NCBI GenBank assembly: GCA_008508345.1
Contig: QNGE01000429.1
Coordinates: forward strand, 198,642 to 262,641
Direction: 5' to 3'
DNA length: 64,000 nucleotides
Origin: Paragonimus westermani
Taxonomy: Eukaryota > Platyhelminthes > Trematoda > Plagiorchiida > Troglotrematidae
Positions 26,801 to 39,673 of the stretch are shown piece by piece (positions within the stretch are counted from its first letter, which is position 1; each line of letters begins with the position of its first letter). Both the position numbers and the translations under genes were made by a program. A model generated the notes under the pieces. That model was not told the origin of the DNA. It saw only the letters and a list, made by a program, of their open reading frames with translations, and did no database searches.

Positions 26801-29800
26801 ACTGAATTGTTCAGAAATTGGAGTCAGTTTGTGAAGTGGCGTAAACACAGCTGCGAACAGGTCAACTATCCAGCATGTGTCACTGTAGTAGCATTAAAAC
26901 TTGGTTGTCTGCTTGTTTGTGTGGCATCTGCAATGCACTTTTCTTGTCGCATCCTGTTTCGTTAACTGACAAATAGCAAACATCCAAACACAACAAGTAA
27001 CGGCACTGAACCCTTTTGTCCGTCACTGTTCCTAAGCCTTTCGATCCACCCTTTCAACTACTCCACCTCTAATCTACAGCTTTTCATTCAGCTACTTCGC
27101 CACTATTGCCATTGTATTGTTGACAGCTGTGGAATTTAACAGCAAGAAAAAGTAAAATTTCGTAATTGCTGACACTATCTGGTTAGGCAGCTGAATGGAA
27201 ACATTGAAAGGAAGAGGTGCATATTCGAGCTAACGGTTCAAGTGGAAAGACGAACATGAATGGGAAAGTAGGAATATTAATCACTGTGTCTACCAAGCAC
27301 AACAATCACCTTAGTTTGCTCACCTGGATTACAAAATCAGGACAGTTCAATCAAAGCTACAAATACCGTCAACTGTTTTTCTAAACGAAACGCTAATAAA
27401 ATGAGACTCTATGTCAAATTAACGCACTTGTTTGCCTGGAATTCCCGAATGCTTTCAGTCACTCAAATGACCCAAAAGGGGACTCCAGTGTGTAAAAGAA
27501 ATCATCCAATTTGAACCCCAGTTAGGCGTATCGTGAATCGTGTAACACAATTTTTGTACGCAAGTTCAACAAAAAACTTTGCTTGTTAAGAATAAATACG
27601 GGATAGATAATTTGTGTCAAACAGGATGGCATTCTGGGTATCCACAACTAGGCAAAGGATAAAGGCGACTGCACTCTGTGTCAAAGAAACTCGACGGTGG
27701 TTATGATTTAATCCTGTATGTTATTTCGCGCATATTTATTAGGAACGGTCCCGACGTCAAGGTGGGTGTTTCATTGGTATCGGGATAGAAAGTGTTGACA
27801 AACAGCCGCATTGTTTTGCTGTACATGGATTGACGAGCGGAAACACAAAGAAATGGGCATTGTTACACTTGAAACAGTATCAACATGCAGTACTGATACA
27901 CGCATCAGTGAAAAAGGCGAGTTATTGAGTTCTAGACTTTTTCCACTCAGAGTTTGAAGTATGGACAATTCTCCTGAAAAACGAGCATTACCGTTTAGAG
28001 AAGGCAGTGTTCCCAACAGTCAAGTTCATTTTCCCAGGAAACAGAAGTTTTTACTTCATCAATGTGAAAGCTCACCATTTTGTTTAATGTACGATTATGA
28101 GCATTTGCAGCTGAGTGGCTGTTCAGGTGATCTAGATTTAGGGTCACTAAAAACCTATAGCTGAGTAAGCGTCAGTGTTTCTCTTTCTGGTCGCGCAATA
28201 AATAAGACTAGTTTGTAGGTTGCCCTTGTCTTGGTCTTAGTTTACAAAATTGTGCTCTTGGTTTCGCTAGATAATGTGATGCCATAAGTTCCGTCCCCGA
28301 TAAAGTTACTGTCCAGAGTCTTTTGTGTTCTGCTCTCAGTAGTCTCTTTCAAGAGTGGCAACAACTGTCATCAGAGACTACTAGTTAACTGAAAATACAC
28401 TGACAGGAGTGTTGTTCACAAGCCAATGAATTCCCGCTTGTCCCTAATAAACATAGGAAGTCTGTATTTTTCTTACTGTACGCAACTTTTCACTCCATTT
28501 TACCAACGGCGATAAAAAGACACGTCGCGAGATGTCAACATTTCGTTTACTCTCTTCAGTCAAATCAAAACGCTGAAATGTCTCTATTCGAGTAATTTAC
28601 GGAGCCGCAACGTATGTAGTAAAAAGCGGGCTACTTTTCGCTTTTAGTTTTGTGGCTGTTGCAGATATCTACATAAAACAGTGACGACAAATGCAGCGAG
28701 GTTGAACCTGCAATCAGGGGATGGGTAACATGTTTTTAGGATTATACTAAGTCGTTACTGTTGCCTATGTTTGACTAAAACAGTTTTGTTAACTTTCAAG
28801 AGTTTGGAGTTGGTATCAAGTCCAGCGAATCAGTGATAATACCAGTTATACGAAAGCGTTTTGCAATCTATGCTCGTTGAGTTTCATAACGTGTTATTCG
28901 CACTGGCGATGATTCTCGTCAATGGCTGTGTCAGACACCCAACAGCAAATTGCGACATTTATTTACAAAGTCATCTGTTTAGTCAACGCAGGCCATAATC
29001 GTGAATACTCTGATAACTAACACAGAAAAGAACGGTTAGGTATTCTTTAAAGTGAAATGAAACGGTACAAAACGTTAGTTCAGAAACCATTTCTAGTTTA
29101 ATGTGAAGACCAAGTAGAACTCTCTAGCAAACAACTGATCAACTAGCAACTCGGAGTGGACAGTGTTGGTTTTTCCCAAGCTTTGACACAGTTGGTGACA
29201 AATGGATTGAAGACGAATAACTATTTACTTATACTGAGCAGAACTGTTGTGTTACACTTCTGAATGATGAACAACACCTTAAACACTAGCCACTGCTGAG
29301 CACAAATGGTCACGGACGTTCACAGTAAAGCACTAGCAACCATACGTGTAATGCAATCTCACAATCTAGTCATCGTCAAGGACCAAATGGTAGAGTTTAT
29401 GCCGCAAGGCATTTATCCAGCTACCGTAATAACTCTTCACAATCAATCCGATAAGTGTATCTTACGGGTACACTGCGCAATGTGACAAATCTTCTCATCT
29501 TTCATGTCATCTATCAGTACAGTCAAAGCTGAAGTGACATTTAAATATGGCTTGTGTCAATGCGGAGCGAATACCTATCGAAGTGGTGACTTATAATCTC
29601 AAAGTAGTCAAGTGAACAGAGAGTAGAGACAGCAAGAGGCCCGTTTTCACTATTTAGCGAATATATCTAACCAAATGGTAATCATGCTGACGTAAGTCGA
29701 AGGCCAATTGTGCTTCTCTGTAACCCTAATACGACCTTGTTTGTACTGGTGGAGACTGTGTCGAGTGGAGCCAAACGAACAACCTTGTACATTTAAAGTT

Positions 29801-32800
29801 CGCTCATGCAGGCCATTCGTATATCTGCAGTTGATTGGTAGATCTTGACAAACTGTCAAGTTCTTGTGTTGTTCACAGATCCACTGTACTTGAGGAGTTT
29901 GCCTTCAGCATATGTGTGATGATGCAGAACGAAATGATAACACCCCGGACCACAAATCATCCCACAATATGAGTAAAATTACTACATAACTAAGCCTTTT
30001 GGAATGACTGCACGTAATGTTTGCTTCCTCGTATGCAAACCTGCAAAGTCTCCATTCAGGCACTCATTTAAAACAATCTTCTGTCTTTGATTTTCGTTCT
30101 GACTTTCCATCCTCAACAGAGAACAACTGTGTTTAGTTTCGCATGATTCCAGCCGGCAATTCATCACAATCGGGTCGGAATATTGATTTGGACATAAACG
30201 CAATCCCTCACGTTCCTCGATTTTTACCATCTTCACACTTTATATCTAACGCGTCTTTCTTCGTTCATATATACGTACAAGGACAAAGCTGATATTCATA
30301 AATGCTGCAAAGTTTTCCTTGCTTGCTCACTTCAGGACAGGAGTGAATCGAATACATCCGCTGTATCGATCAGTACCTTGAATAAACGTTGAAAACTTAA
30401 TGACTGAACAACGAACAAATTCCTGAATCACTTTGCGGATAAAACACGGCTATCTTGAATACATATATATGGTGAAATACAACGTATTTAATTGCATGTG
30501 AATTCGGAAAAATCTTGGTGACTGCATTCAGTCCTACCCATTATAGCACCTGATAAGGTTATATGCTAATTTTTCTGTACATAAAAAGGCAAACATAAGT
30601 TCCATCTGACCAGGGATACCCTCTGTCTGTAATACAGTTTAAACTGTTTTCAAATGCAACAGACTCCACGTTGGACTTGATTAAGCACTAACACGTAAAC
30701 TAACAAACGTGCAGGTGGTCGACAGCCCAGTTCTCGTAAGACTTGTAGCCGAATATTGTATCCACCGGCATCACTTCTGTAAGACAGTTTTGTGTGATTT
30801 GTTGGCAACCATCTTCACAATGACTCACAGTGACGCACTAAGTAGGCCCTGATTTCGAAATATGAGGACAAAAATGTGACAGCTCAAAACATCTACTTTT
30901 TGACACGGTTTTTTTGGTAAAATTTCGAATGTCAATCCTCCCTGCATATTGCAAAAGTCACTCATCTTTTATGTAAACTTTTTCCGGTTTTCTGATCCAG
31001 AATAAACAAGTTTATCGATAAAGTGATTTTGGGATAGTTTCTAAACTTACGAATCAGCATAGTCTGTACAAGTTAATTTTTCAGATTTGTTTTAAGTGTG
31101 GAATACAATGTGATCACTAATTTGTGCAGCTGACGATTGACTCACTGTTTTCCTGATTGCACAGCACGAGAACCAAATTCAAATTCCGAAATCTCACTTA
31201 ACAGTGTTACTTAAGTGACGGTCACTGAAAAAATACTCAATAACTTTATAATATTTACGAACGATAGAGCACAAGTTAGGACAGAATTTTATAAGAATTC
31301 AGTCTATAACATTGCGTTCACATATTTTTGCACAAAATCAGGCGTGTGTTACGTTAGACTCAACTCGGAACGCCTCAAGGTCGATAAATATTTTCAAGCT
31401 GTAAGTTGCTTGAAAAAGAAAGGACAAAACAGAAAAACACCAGGAGGATATGTGCAAAGATGTGCATACCAAGCCACTGTTTAAAGACAAATCCGGGTGT
31501 GTTTACATTTGGTGACAGTACTGACCCAGTTTCCGATGTCGCTGCATGTCTACCAGAAACCCGTGTACCGAAAATGTCCTTTTTAAACAAATTTGAAATG
31601 AAGGTGCGATCAATAAAGACAAAATCATAATGAAGCGAGCTGTGTAATGTAACTTCATAGTAAGTCGATTTTGCTAAGCGTGAGGTGGATTTTTACATTT
31701 TCGGCGAATTTTTCGGGAATGCAATATCTTCAGTATTTTAAAAGTCAATAAGTTATACAAAGTGAAGTTAGATGTAAGAAAACTGCCTTTATTTTACCGG
31801 CATTCGCATTGTTGGCTTATTAGTTGTGAAAACTTAGTTTTACAACTTGGATTCCGAAATCACTGTTGAGCAGTCAGGGAGTTTCAAGTAATACAACATG
31901 AATATCATTCATAAATGGAAATAAGCTCAAGGTGGGAATATTTTAGCGACCGTCCTATTTTAAGAAAGACCAACGGATCTGAGCCTTTTTCTTACTAAGA
32001 CTCGTCGACATTACATTGCCAAAGGTAACAGTGAAATGAAGCCGGAGTCCCTGCAAACCCCGTATTGGTGTGTTGATCACCACGTTGTTCGGTTTGTATT
32101 AATCACAAATGAGACACCGTACCAAACATTTTGTTTTCCACTATCTCCGAGAAATGCTTAAGTTGCTGATCCCACCCCACTCCCGAAAGAGACATCGTGA
32201 TTCATGTCAGGTTTGTTAAACACGCCTTCAAGCGCATCTAACGGACTAGAAGTCATGAAAGATCCTCTTTCGACAGCTCGCTTCAGACGCCTCTGGCTAG
32301 AACAACGTGTATGAGGTTTCTGTTGATCAGCCGGGTCTTATAGTCAAGAAGTGGTCTAAGAACGGTAATCGATGCATTAGTGTAGGTCAACGAGGCAGTG
32401 ACGTCTTTATTGAGTATAATAGATATTGGTACTTTGTGTTTAACATATTCATTTGTGTTACTATTATTTATTTACACTTTAAAGTTTTTAGAGCTACTGG
32501 TTAACAACATCGCCGTGATCACCTTTCATTAAGTTCCAGAATTGCACTGCTGAAGGAAATGATGGCTAGAATGTGAATAATGACAACCATACGCATTTCA
32601 TAGTGAACTTTCAGTATCAAATTTACAATTGCACAAATGGGCTCTTTACATCAAGCTTTTGGATGCTGGAATGGTTGGTCAGTGTTGTGGGAAAGATCAC
32701 TACTTCTGACATAAGCTCGAGTTGGCGAACAATCGCATCTGAATACACAGAATTGGTTTTGGTCGATCAATTACAAAGGTTTTAGAAAACTGCAAAGATC

Positions 32801-35800
32801 CTGGACTGAAATCAGATAAGAAGAATCTGACTGAGTCGATAAACTAATCAGTGGTCAGGATTTGTCTAGCGACTTTGGACGTTTACTGATTGTCACAGTG
32901 GCGCTCCCCGGTAGCACGAGCCCATACACTCAATTAGACAAGTGTTACTTCACTCTGGAAATCAAGATTACCCCTGTTTTGTCCATGTTCGTTAAGAAAG
33001 AACAAGTAAAACGCGAAGTGTGATAGGGACAAGCGAATTTTTAGTACCAAATTAACAATAACGGATCGGTTTTGCTTCATCTTTAAAAGCCAGCGGAATA
33101 GTCAATTGGTTAGGAAAGAGCACTAAGTTCAGGACGCAGTCAAATAAATAAATGCGGATCTGACTGTGTCTTTCCTGTAGGATTTCAGACGGATTCTGAT
33201 GGTGCACATGGATAACTTTGTTGTATGTTCCGTGCAATTCGTACTTCAACCGCAGGCGAATTTATGTTTTCTCAGTTCACGGTAGCTGCTCGAATTACAA
33301 AGAGATTAATAATTTGCGTTATCATAGGGACGTTCTTAGAAAGCTGACTACCAATTTGTTTATCCGAATATCGCTAGATGGTAACAAACGTATCGGTAAC
33401 CAGAAATGAAAATCTCTTCCATAAATGGCTCACCTTTCAGACCTAGAGTACGTGTAGTGCGGAATAATTAAAGCTTGGTATGTTAGTGCAGAAATACAAA
33501 GCTGATCAAACAAACTCCCAGTAAGTAACTCTACTACACAACGATCCCAAGGACTTATGTTCAACGACAAAAATAAATTTTCCTGAAACCTCGTTAAATG
33601 TCTTGAGAACAACTGATCAAATAAGGATCAGCACTGAATGTCGCCACGTCCAAACAAAAAGTCACAAATCTCCGTAGAAATATCTATTTCTCTGTAAACT
33701 GAATACCAGCATAATCAAACATTACGACTAACGTGCACGAGTGTAAGTATACAAAGTCTGGAAAGCCCGCCAAAAACGGGTTGAAGTAAACTGTAATCGA
33801 TTCATATAAACGCCAACTGTCTAATATTAATAAAAATTTAATGCATGTCCGGACCAACATAAACTAAAATTGGTGAAAATATTTAACTACTTGGCACACC
33901 CTCGATGAGTAAATAGCCGTAATTTACGAAAAGAACAATAGAACTGACCATGGGATTAGTAGGCAGACAGCTTTCTGACGGTAAAAAGATATTTTGTGAC
34001 CAAATAAAAGAAAAATTTAGGGTTCGCGTAGTAGTACTTAAAATGCAATAGAAGCACGTTTTTTATCTTGTCCAATGGTCCTATCACCGTAAGTCAGAAA
34101 AGCGATTCAAAAAACGTCGTGACACGTGTCTATGTCAAGGCAAAAAGAGTATCATAATTTGAACAAAAGTTTTGGTGTGAAAAATGGCCAGCAGATATTA
34201 TTACTAAAAGCAGTCATAAAACAATCTGCGCAGCTTGTTTCACTGTTCTGTTTCCCATCAGTAAATAAAAGTGGGTGGTTATGTTATTGCCCATACAGCA
34301 CTGTGTGGCGAAGATAACACGTTGTTGCCCATCAGTTGTCTACTACGAAAACTGCATAAAACCAGGGCAGGTGGTGAATCCAATTCCACATTTTGAGTTG
34401 TAGACGCAAGGAGATTGTGTCATTTGGTTCAGACGCGGTAGAAACATTTAACTCTGAGAAGCAAAACAAAAGAGTCAGTGGTATCATTTAGATCCAGATT
34501 GAGAAATACAGCCTTATTTTTGAAGAGGTTTAACTGCGGTCAAGAATTCTAGCATTAGAATTTCCAGGTTTACGTGTTTGGCTAAATATTGACGGTTTCA
34601 CCCACTCAGTTGTTGTCACCCTTCAAATGTTATGACAATCCTTATTCCCAATAATAATCAACCAACAATTGCTTTGTTCCTATTTGTGTTATTCTGATCC
34701 CTTCAAGGTAGGAAAGATTGTGGTCCCTCACATCCTCCGAATTCTTGTGTTTTTCTTTTTCATCCATCAACCAGTGTGAATTTGCCTGTGTAAAATTTTT
34801 TAGATATGGCACACGCCAAAGCAAAATTTCATGTAATTAATAAGTTAGTGAAAAATTCACCAACAATGCACAATAAGTGGGATCATCAAAACCTGTAGAA
34901 CCTAGCTTGTCCCTGAGGTATGATAGACTCTCCAGACCGTACTGACAACAGCATACACTATTATGGGAACACGGTGGCAATATGATGCTAAGTTTTGTAA
35001 TGGCCCATTGGTTAATTTAATAAAGCATCAGTTATATCTTTCCCAATGAGACACTGTCGCAGATACTGATGAGAATGTTGTCTTTAGTGACCACATGAAG
35101 CACGCAATACTAAAAAAAACTTATTCGGGGGAAGCAATACTTGATGGCAGAGTTAGGGTTCAACCCTTGTAAAATCAGAATTTATAAGCAACTTGATAAA
35201 TATGTCAAGAACTACTCTTGTGTAATTGGCACCAAGAAATTTCTGATGAAAATAGAGAACGAGGAAGTACAATAACCTGAAAGCTACCGGAAGTATTGGA
35301 AATTAAGGAGGCTGTTATCTTGAACATGAATGACAGAAGCACTGATTTGACACTGAATTAGCCTCTATGGAGTTTTAGGTATAAAAGGATAAAGATATAT
35401 AGTTAAAAATTAAGAAAAACGTATTGATCGAAGGTTTCTAATACACCTTTGCGAACGACAATAGTCGACCGATTCTTATGCAAGAAGGAAATAAATTACG
35501 TCTACTTAAACACCTAGACAGGATATATCAGCTTGATCGGAAAACAAAATTTGTCCCCCTCCCAACCGCTAGAACTTTTAATTTCAACCTGAAAAGAAAC
35601 CGGTTTTTGATCCTCAAGTAGCAGACACTTGAGCATAACTTAAAAACAGACCTAGCATTGTTCTTCAAGATGTGAAGAACTCGAATTATCAACTGTTGTA
35701 AATTCAAAACATTAGATAGCTTTGTTCCTTTTTTCAATGTAATTCTAAGTTCGAATTCCAAATTAACATCTCTCATTTTAGGGTGAATCTATTTGCGACA

Positions 35801-36299
35801 AAGCACTTGTCAGGTTTGCAAATTATTTAGCTTAAAATTTACGTTGGCTCCAGCATGTCATCTTTCCAACATTCATTCTGTATGAACGGATTCGACCTCT
35901 TTACTGCCCTATTTCAATATATATTCAATGACCAAAATTAGTAGCATACAGTCCTTAGTAAATGTCACACTTCACGTAACGCTTTCGGCCCAACTTTATT
36001 CGGAAACCGTCCCGTAGATTTTCTTTTCTCATACTCAAGGTAAAAAAAGTGACCCAAGGAAAACAATAATGAGCCAATTACTGTGGGCCATTCCTAATAC
36101 AAAACTAAACAGTTTCAAGTATTGTATGTTATGTTTATTCAGTTGGATACCAGCTTTTACATTCGGATATACCATCCAGCAGGCTTCTTTTGAAGACAAG
36201 ATAAAATCACAGAAACCGTTAAACTTATTAAGTGAGTTTTTGATTAATGATAAGTAAATCAGTCTTTCCTAATGTGAGGTCAACGGTACAGTAATCAAA

Positions 36300-36391
36300 A
36301 AAGATGTCTCACAGAAGCGCTACTACGGTTCTAATCCACGTCGGGACAAGGATATACACTACCAATAAGAGAGAATCGATAGAGCCTAGTA
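36300..36391 (+). repeat. SINE-like repeat, partial copy 3
   Basis: The segment from GGTTCTAATCC (36327-36337), a good B-box match, through GGGACAAGGATATACACTAC and a degenerate AATAAGAGAGAATCGA tail follows the order of the minus-strand unit of copy 2 (B box, GGCAAAGATATGCACTACC, CTAATGAGAGCGGAACTCGAGTC). The A-box half is missing or unrecognisable. This makes it a truncated relative in the opposite orientation. Confidence 0.5.
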
Positions 36392-37670
36392 ATTTATTTT
36401 CGAATGGACTGATTGGAATGTCTCTGGGAGTGTAACAGCTGCGAATATCCACAGATGGTAGTCCCCCTACTGCGAAAGCTACACTCATTTGTAAATGATA
36501 GTCAGGTTATATTGACCGAATTCCTGAACATTTGCCAAACTTTCTCCGGTCAATCTTATTTAAGCGCACTAGAAAAAGCACATTTCATTCAATAGCTAGT
36601 GATAAAGGAATGAACAATTAATCACCTTGACGGACGGTTAGAATGTAGGAGCGCGATACGGTCAGAGTTTGCAAATCCGTTTTTTATTGTCAGAAAGTTT
36701 GAAACATTCTCGTATCTTCCGCAACAATGTTTGTATCGCCTGTAACAAGTGATTATTCATACAGAAAAATATGTCACAGGAATCCTAACAAAATCCATAG
36801 CAATGTTCTCCATAAAACAATACTTTGATAACATCTTACTTCAGGATTTAATACAAATAGGTCTATAAGTAAAACAACAATTAACCAAACAAAAAACATT
36901 GTAACTTCCACCTCATGCAGTCTGGTTCATCCAGGTGGAGACTTCGACATTAGGATGTGCTTAGTGTGTTGCTTATCAACCTCGTGAAAAACTGTTTACC
37001 CTTCTTGTTTGGAAAGCGTGAGGGAAAAACAACCTTGATCATGCATGTAGGCTCTGTCTTTGAAAGGTTGAATGCAAGTGTTTTCAAGTGTGAGGTGAAA
37101 AACAACCTATTGTTCAAAACATTTAACCTGCTGTATCTAGTTCTGCTGATGAGACATAATGTTTGTCTCAATCTACCGTAGACAATATTAGTAAAACTTT
37201 CTTTCGCACATGTTCGATTTCTCTGATATTTTCTAATTATAAACATTTTGCTGATAGAAACACATACGCATAATCTTTTCTCGTTGCAAAGTCAGCAGAC
37301 CTGTTCCTTTACGTCCTCGTGAGATTTACTTCCACTTGTTCTGAAAACGGTTGTTCATGTGTATACAGTCTAGTGGGGTCGAGAATTGACCTTGTTAATA
37401 AATTCTTTAGGGAAGAAACTTTTGCAATCAGTAGCCAGAACTCAGTGCGGTTTTTACTGTTACTTATTACCGTTTTCTATTCGAACGTTACATAAAGTCA
37501 CTAACATCAAAACAGGAGGAAGCGACGAATCAATAGTTTGGCGTTGCTAGAGATATTTGAGTACATTCCTCTGAAATTTTGCAAGAGTATACCGCAGACC
37601 GTAAAGATTAGAGCGTGCATAGTTTTTTGAACGGCTCTTGGCTATTAAGAGTTGTGGTGTACTTGCAGAA

Positions 37671-37701
37671 GCAATCACAACACTTATTGTGTTGTGATTG
37701 C
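37671..37701. repeat. perfect 13-bp hairpin
   Basis: GCAATCACAACAC and GTGTTGTGATTGC form a perfect 13-bp stem around a 5-base loop (TTATT). It lies inside the 20-kb kinase intron. No T-run or known RNA family signature accompanies it. It may be the tip of a degraded inverted repeat or occur by chance. Confidence 0.5.
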
Positions 37702-38844
37702 AACAGATGCAAAGTAGTAAAAAGTTGATGTGCTATGGAAGCATGCCATACGTTTCGTGCGCTTTATGGACTTGCTAAAACTACTGAATTTTGATTTAAT
37801 TTGTGACTAATTGAAATAACCAGAGAACAAACAGAAGGACAAGGGGAATAATTCATATGTGGTGGAACTTAGAGTGGTTTAATTAAATGTGTGTAGAACT
37901 TGTCAGTACCTAAAAAGCCTTGAAGACTGATTCAGTGAATGTAAGTTGCTGGCACAGTACGAAAATCCACTGCGTGCAACAAGTTTCACAACGGAGAAAA
38001 GCGTAACTGAGCCCAGATTGGACCTTTGTAGCAAGCACACAGAAACGTGGGTCTGATAATGTGTGGCATCAATCGAGACCTTCAGAAAAAGTATCTGTCC
38101 ACTGATCGTCTCACAATTAACGAACAAATAAGAAAACGAACATATTCACACAATTTTCAACAATAAGTTTGTGGTTGTTTTCCAGGAAAGTGAAATGCGA
38201 AAATCAAACTTAAAGTCTGCGGGAGAATGAGTCTTTTATTCAAAAGTTAATAACCTCAGGGGAGTCACATAGTCCAAACAGACTGCGGTTTTGACTTATT
38301 TATCAGAAGCCCGTTCACATCTTATTTATATCGGCACAATCACAGATAATCATTTAGATCGATCATTTTTTCACCCGTTTGTAATTGTTTTTAAACTTCA
38401 CCTTCAAGTCCCCTTTATGTTTGACTACAACTGTTTTGACTAATCACAGTTGAATCTCGGGCATTTCTGTAAAGATGGATATGCCACTTATCTCATAATA
38501 TCCATAATACGAAGTCCCAATCAGAGGACAGATAAATTCTTTCCAAATGATGTGTCCTATCCTAATAGTTAGACACTTCGATCGTTAGATTTCAACGAAA
38601 GTGATGACCTGCTTTCTGTTGTTTTTTTCAGGGTGTTCAAATGCAAATCACAATTAAGATAACAGAATTAATTTACCTATACAAGCCTGGTCATTTATTC
38701 TTTCTCGATATAAGTGAACTCAGAGACAAAAGAAATAAAAATCTAGCCTTCTCAGTTTTATTAACGAAGGTGAAACTAATCTTTGATAATGTGCACAACT
38801 TTATCTAATAATCGATCCCAATAGACTTTTCTTTGTCGTTTCAG

Positions 38845-38920
38845 CTCCAGAAATAGTCAACTACGATTCTATTACTTTTGCTACGGATATGTGGGCGATT
38901 GGAGTGATAACTTATATTCT
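38845..38920 (+). CDS. DAPK/MLCK-like kinase, exon with APE and DMW motifs
   Basis: This 76-nt exon completes the Ala of APE and reads PEIVNYDSITFATDMWAIGV to ITYI, then two bases of Leu. APE closes the activation segment, and the Asp of DMWAIG is the conserved helix-F anchor. APEIVNY followed by ATDMW.IGVITYIL is the pattern of the DAPK/MLCK group. It starts in phase 1 and ends in phase 2, before donor gtgagt; the acceptor is ctttgtcgtttcag. Both junctions fit the neighbouring exons. Confidence 0.93.
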
Positions 38921-39521
38921 GTGAGTGTCTCGTCCATGTATGCACAAACATGCACTTCTGTAGTTGACATTTTATAGCCTTATATGAGATTGAATTTTTG
39001 GTTATTTTTCTCCGACAACTAGCAACATTTTAAACCAAAAAAATTACATGCTTACTTTTTGATATGTTCATTGCAAATTATTTCAAAGGTGTGTAGCCAT
39101 TGTATGCAGTGGTCAGGTAGTAAAGTTCGTTTTCGTGTTCACACCAAATCTGACTGGGTCAAAAACATTGCACAATTTCCGCTCTTCTAATTACATCCAG
39201 CGAACAGTATTTAACAGTGATCTTGTAACTTGGTTCAACTCTTTTCCGGTGATTTAACAAGACTATCTGAAGTTTGGTGTTTCCTTTCAACAATGTGGAC
39301 CAAATCATGTGGGCTGCTAACAAATAACCTTGATCCTTTCATGTTCAAGACACCAATACAAGGATCAGCTGTTACATATCTTAAATGCTCAACAATAACT
39401 TTTTTACGAAACCAAACTACTCCATACAGAACAAAGATTTTTCCAGTCACTTTATTTTACGTGCATTCAGTCACTGGCCAAGAAACTCACTTTAGAAATG
39501 TTTCTCTTATGTGATTTCAGA
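38921..39521 (+). other. kinase intron, 601 bp
   Basis: This is the only short intron seen in the gene, from gtgagt to the acceptor ending in gatttcag. Open frames of 94 codons (+, 39230-39514) and 71 codons (-) inside it have no recognisable motif and are not supported as genes. Confidence 0.85.
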
Positions 39522-39673
39522 TTGACTGGTATTTCTCCGTTTGCCGGTGACTCGCAAATGGAGACCTTTCAGAACATCTTGGACTGTGTTGTCGACTACA
39601 CCCGGGAAGAGATTCGAGACGTGACGGAACTTGCTAAAGATTTCATACACAGACTTTTAGTGAGAAATCCACG
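39522..39673 (+). CDS. DAPK/MLCK-like kinase, exon with SPF.GDS to LLVRNP, frameshifted
   Basis: The exon begins with A, completing Leu of YILLTG, and continues LTGISP. It then needs Phe before AGDSQMETFQNI. The sequence at 39538-39545 is CCGTTGCC, one T short of CCG TTT GCC. Downstream the good frame runs from AGDSQ through TELAKDFIHRLLVRNP and ends with CG before donor gtaaat, in phase with CAAACG of the next exon. AKDFI.RLLV..P is close to the DAPK C-lobe. Exon length is 152 nt where phases demand a multiple of three (153). Read literally, the protein stops about 30 codons later. A homopolymer base-call error is the simplest explanation, since all other exons and splice sites are intact; a true null allele or pseudogene is the alternative. 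Confidence 0.9.

Larger units (their letters stand above)
18405..38844 (+). other. kinase intron, about 20.4 kb, with short repeats
   Basis: This is the longest intron of the gene, from donor gtgaga to acceptor ctttgtcgtttcag. It contains a foldback element (19201-19369), three SINE-like copies (22391-22610, 23517-23899, 36300-36391) and a short hairpin (37671-37701), each listed separately. The longest open frames, 154 codons at 19935-20399 (+) and 140 codons at 26426-26848 (-), have no motif I recognise and are within what chance allows. The rest shows nothing I can name. Confidence 0.8.

Noticed and set aside
26426..26848. 140-codon open frame on the minus strand
   Set aside because: It shows no family pattern and no supporting neighbours, and overlapping + strand frames are equally open.
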